Positions 5,204 through 6,918 of a DNA stretch of 6,918 nucleotides are shown piece after piece; the first letter of the stretch is position 1, and each line of letters starts with the position of its first letter. This stretch comes from DATNBT01 sp964579765 (lineage in GTDB: Bacteria > Acidobacteriota > Vicinamibacteria > Vicinamibacterales > CAVVIG01), in assembly GCA_964579765.1 (NCBI GenBank), contig CAZOIK010000208.1, forward strand, positions 1-6,918, given 5' to 3'. The position numbers were made by a program, and so were the translations under genes. Under the pieces are notes generated by a model. That model worked only from the letters and a program-made list of their open reading frames with translations, was not told the origin of the DNA and did not search any database.

Positions 5204-6600
5204 ACGTCCTGCAGTGGCCGGCCGTCGGAGCGTTTCTCCGATGGCGGCACGCACGCACGGCGCTCCAGCTCGTGTTGCTCGCCGGCGCCGCGCTCGTCGT
5301 CCTCGACGGCGTCGCCGTCTCGTCGGTCGATCCGACGACGTTCACGACGGTGGCCGTCTGGACGCATTACCGCGGCCTGCTCATCGTCGCGCTGCTGGCG
5401 GCGGGCAATCTCTTCTGCGCCGGCTGTCCGTTCGTGCTCGCGCGTGACGCGGGCCGCACGCTTCACGCGCCAACCCGCACGTTTCCGCGCTGGCTGCGCA
5501 CGAAGTGGATCGCGATCGTGCTGTTCGCCGCGATCCTGTTCTGCTACGAGTTCTTCGGCCTCTGGGCGCTCCCGCGCGCCACGGCGTACGTCGTGCTGCT
5601 GTATTTCGCGGGCGCGCTCGCGGTCGATCTCGTCTTCACCGGCGCGAATTTCTGCAAGTACGTCTGCCCGATCGGCCAGTTCAACTTCGTCACCTCGATG
5701 GTGTCGCCGTTCGAGTTGCGCGTGCGCGAGACCGACACCTGCCGCACGTGCCGCACCGTGGACTGCATCAAGGGCAACGACCTGCAGCGCGGCTGCGAGC
5801 TGCGGCTCTTCCTGCCGGCGAAGGTCGGCAACATGGACTGCACGCTGTGCCTCGACTGCGTGCACGCGTGTCCGCACGACAACATCGCGATGGCGGCGCG
5901 GGTGCCGGGCGCCGAGCTCGCCGATCCCGCGCGACGGTCGGGCATCGGCCGGTTTGCGCGCCGGCCCGACATCGCCGCGCTGATTGTCCTGTTTGTCTTC
6001 GGCAGCCTGATGAACGCGTTCGGGATGATCGCACCGGTTCGTGGTCTCGAGGACGCCGTGGCGCGGTCGTTGGACCTCAGCGGCCGTGCGCCGGCCTTCG
6101 CCGTGCTCTTCGCCGTTGGCATCGTCGTCGTGCCGTCCGTGCTGCTCGCGATCGTCGCCCTGGCGACGCGCGTGTCGGCGCGCGACCACACGAGGCGGCT
6201 GGCGGAGATCGCGATCAGCTTCGCATACGGACTCGTGCCGCTCGGCGTCGGCATGTGGGCCGCGCACTATCTGTTTCATCTCCTCATCGGCGCGTTCTCG
6301 ATCGTGCCGGTCACGCAGCGCGCGGCGCAGGACCTGCTGGGGCGTGCCGCGCTCGGTGCGCCGCTGTGGCAGCTTCGGGGGATGCGGCCGGGCTCGGTGT
6401 TTCCGATTCAGGCCGGGCTGATTCTGCTCGGCATGCTCGGCGCGCTGGCGGCGGTGTTTGAGATCTCGGAGCGCGATTACCCGCGGCGCACGATGGCCGC
6501 GATGATTCCGTGGGCGCTGCTCGTCGTCGTGCTGGCGGGCGCGGCCCTGTGGATCGTCGCGCAGCCGATGGACATGCGCGGACTGGTGGCGCTCGGATGA
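5170..6600 (+). CDS. NapH/NosR/CcoG-like membrane polyferredoxin (4Fe-4S)
   Basis: 476 residues from ATG 5170, which overlaps the preceding gene by 34 nt; no Shine-Dalgarno is seen, and no other ATG or GTG lies between it and the first conserved stretch. Helices at about 29-50 and 68-85 lead to FCAGCPF (C83, C86); helices at 112-130 and 137-157 lead to FCKYVCPIGQ (C162, C166), the paired CxxCP/CxxxCP motifs of NapH/NosR-type proteins. A two-cluster ferredoxin domain follows: CRTCRTVDC plus C209, and CTLCLDCVHACP (C224, C227, C230, C234). The C-terminal half (265-465) adds about five helices, with HYLFH (366-370) as possible heme or metal ligands; this extension goes beyond plain NapH. Such proteins pass electrons across or along the membrane to a periplasmic partner or to metal centres during enzyme maturation. 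It overlaps the next gene by 4 nt (ATGA). The substrate is unknown. Confidence 0.87.
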   Translation: MGSQPQRGHGIDVLQWPAVGAFLRWRHARTALQLVLLAGAALVVLDGVAVSSVDPTTFTTVAVWTHYRGLLIVALLAAGNLFCAGCPFVLARDAGRTLHAPTRTFPRWLRTKWIAIVLFAAILFCYEFFGLWALPRATAYVVLLYFAGALAVDLVFTGANFCKYVCPIGQFNFVTSMVSPFELRVRETDTCRTCRTVDCIKGNDLQRGCELRLFLPAKVGNMDCTLCLDCVHACPHDNIAMAARVPGAELADPARRSGIGRFARRPDIAALIVLFVFGSLMNAFGMIAPVRGLEDAVARSLDLSGRAPAFAVLFAVGIVVVPSVLLAIVALATRVSARDHTRRLAEIAISFAYGLVPLGVGMWAAHYLFHLLIGAFSIVPVTQRAAQDLLGRAALGAPLWQLRGMRPGSVFPIQAGLILLGMLGALAAVFEISERDYPRRTMAAMIPWALLVVVLAGAALWIVAQPMDMRGLVALG

Positions 6601-6918
6601 GGTGGAGAGTCGCCGCGCTCGCGCTCGCGATCGTGGCCTCCGCGTCCACCGCCCGCGCGCACAGCGGCCCGCCGTTTCCGATCGTCAGCGATCGCGTCAT
6701 CGGCGGATACGAGGTGTCGGTCTGGACCGATCCGGACGTCACTGACGACCGGACGCCGCAGGGGAAGTTCTGGGTGACGTTGCGGCCGTCGCAGCATGGA
6801 GCGCCAGACCCCGCCGCCGCGAACGTCACCGTGGCGATCAAGCCGCTCGACCGTCCCGGGGCACTCGAGACCGCCCGCGCCGAGGTCGTCAACAACAACA
6901 CGCAGCAGTACTTCGTCG
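6597..6918 (+). CDS. Exported protein of unknown function, N-terminal part
   Basis: 107 residues are visible; the gene runs off the window. ATG 6597 overlaps the stop of the polyferredoxin gene (ATGA), a classic coupled junction. Residues 1-21 form a signal peptide (RWR, then VAALALAIVASAST, then ARA). Predicted cleavage after ARA would leave a mature protein starting HSGPPFP. The rest (YEVSVWTDPDVTD 38-50, GKFWVTLRP 56-64, VTVAIKPLDRPG 77-88) looks like a beta-sandwich. The neighbourhood of a polyferredoxin followed by a small exported beta protein recalls the CcoG-CcoH (FixG-FixH) arrangement, but FixH is membrane-anchored and no homology is claimed. An N-terminal His in a mature beta-sandwich is also found in copper-binding CopC-like proteins. 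The gene call is good; the function is open. Confidence 0.8.
   Translation, partial: MRWRVAALALAIVASASTARAHSGPPFPIVSDRVIGGYEVSVWTDPDVTDDRTPQGKFWVTLRPSQHGAPDPAAANVTVAIKPLDRPGALETARAEVVNNNTQQYFV

Noticed and set aside
5155..6279. A 374-codon open frame on the - strand opposite the polyferredoxin gene.
   Set aside because: The translation is mainly Arg, Ala, Asp and Glu without any domain; the + strand has twelve ordered cysteines and helices.

Overview
The window is GC-rich bacterial DNA with dense, closely packed genes. The set of families suggests an Acidobacteriota-type soil bacterium, most likely of the Vicinamibacteria branch: an ASPIC/UnbV protein, a UnbU/RnfD-like membrane protein, GTAG-footed hairpin repeats, and a heptamer tandem repeat of a kind I associate with these genomes. 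The taxonomic call is inference from memory; no rRNA or other marker lies in the window.

Left arm, + strand (1-2030): the C-terminal end of a secreted ASPIC/UnbV (CRTAC1-type) protein, then a complete UnbU-like multi-helix membrane protein related to RnfD/NqrB, then an exported LprI-like/DUF3828 two-domain protein. UnbV and UnbU are partners in enediyne antibiotic cassettes, but no enediyne synthase is visible here, so this looks like a stand-alone version of the pair. The junction between the two genes consists of one GTAG-hairpin element, which supplies the stop codon of the first gene.

Middle, - strand (2065-4564): a two-gene operon read right to left. A radical SAM enzyme (CxxxCxxC at residues 61-68) overlaps by 11 nt a flavin-dependent enzyme of the tryptophan-halogenase superfamily. 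The 3' end of the radical SAM gene carries a 63-bp tract of nine 7-bp units that encodes 21 extra residues. Because 7 is not a multiple of 3, loss of one unit would fuse the two proteins in frame. The halogenase-like gene itself contains two GTAG-hairpin repeats within its coding sequence. The operon converges with the left arm at an inverted repeat.

Right arm, + strand (4610-6918, runs off the end): divergent from the radical SAM gene across a 45-bp gap containing an AT-rich core flanked by copies of a TGGYGGGCY motif. Three overlapping genes follow: a small His-rich membrane protein, a NapH/NosR/CcoG-like membrane polyferredoxin with 12 cysteines in Fe-S-type motifs, and the start of an exported protein whose predicted mature form begins with histidine. 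This looks like a membrane redox or metalloprotein-maturation unit of unknown substrate.

The most notable points are the frame-changing heptamer tract joining two enzyme genes, the family of GTAG-footed hairpins placed in and at the edges of genes, the UnbV-UnbU pair apparently outside an enediyne cluster, and the uncharacterised His-rich/polyferredoxin/exported-protein operon.
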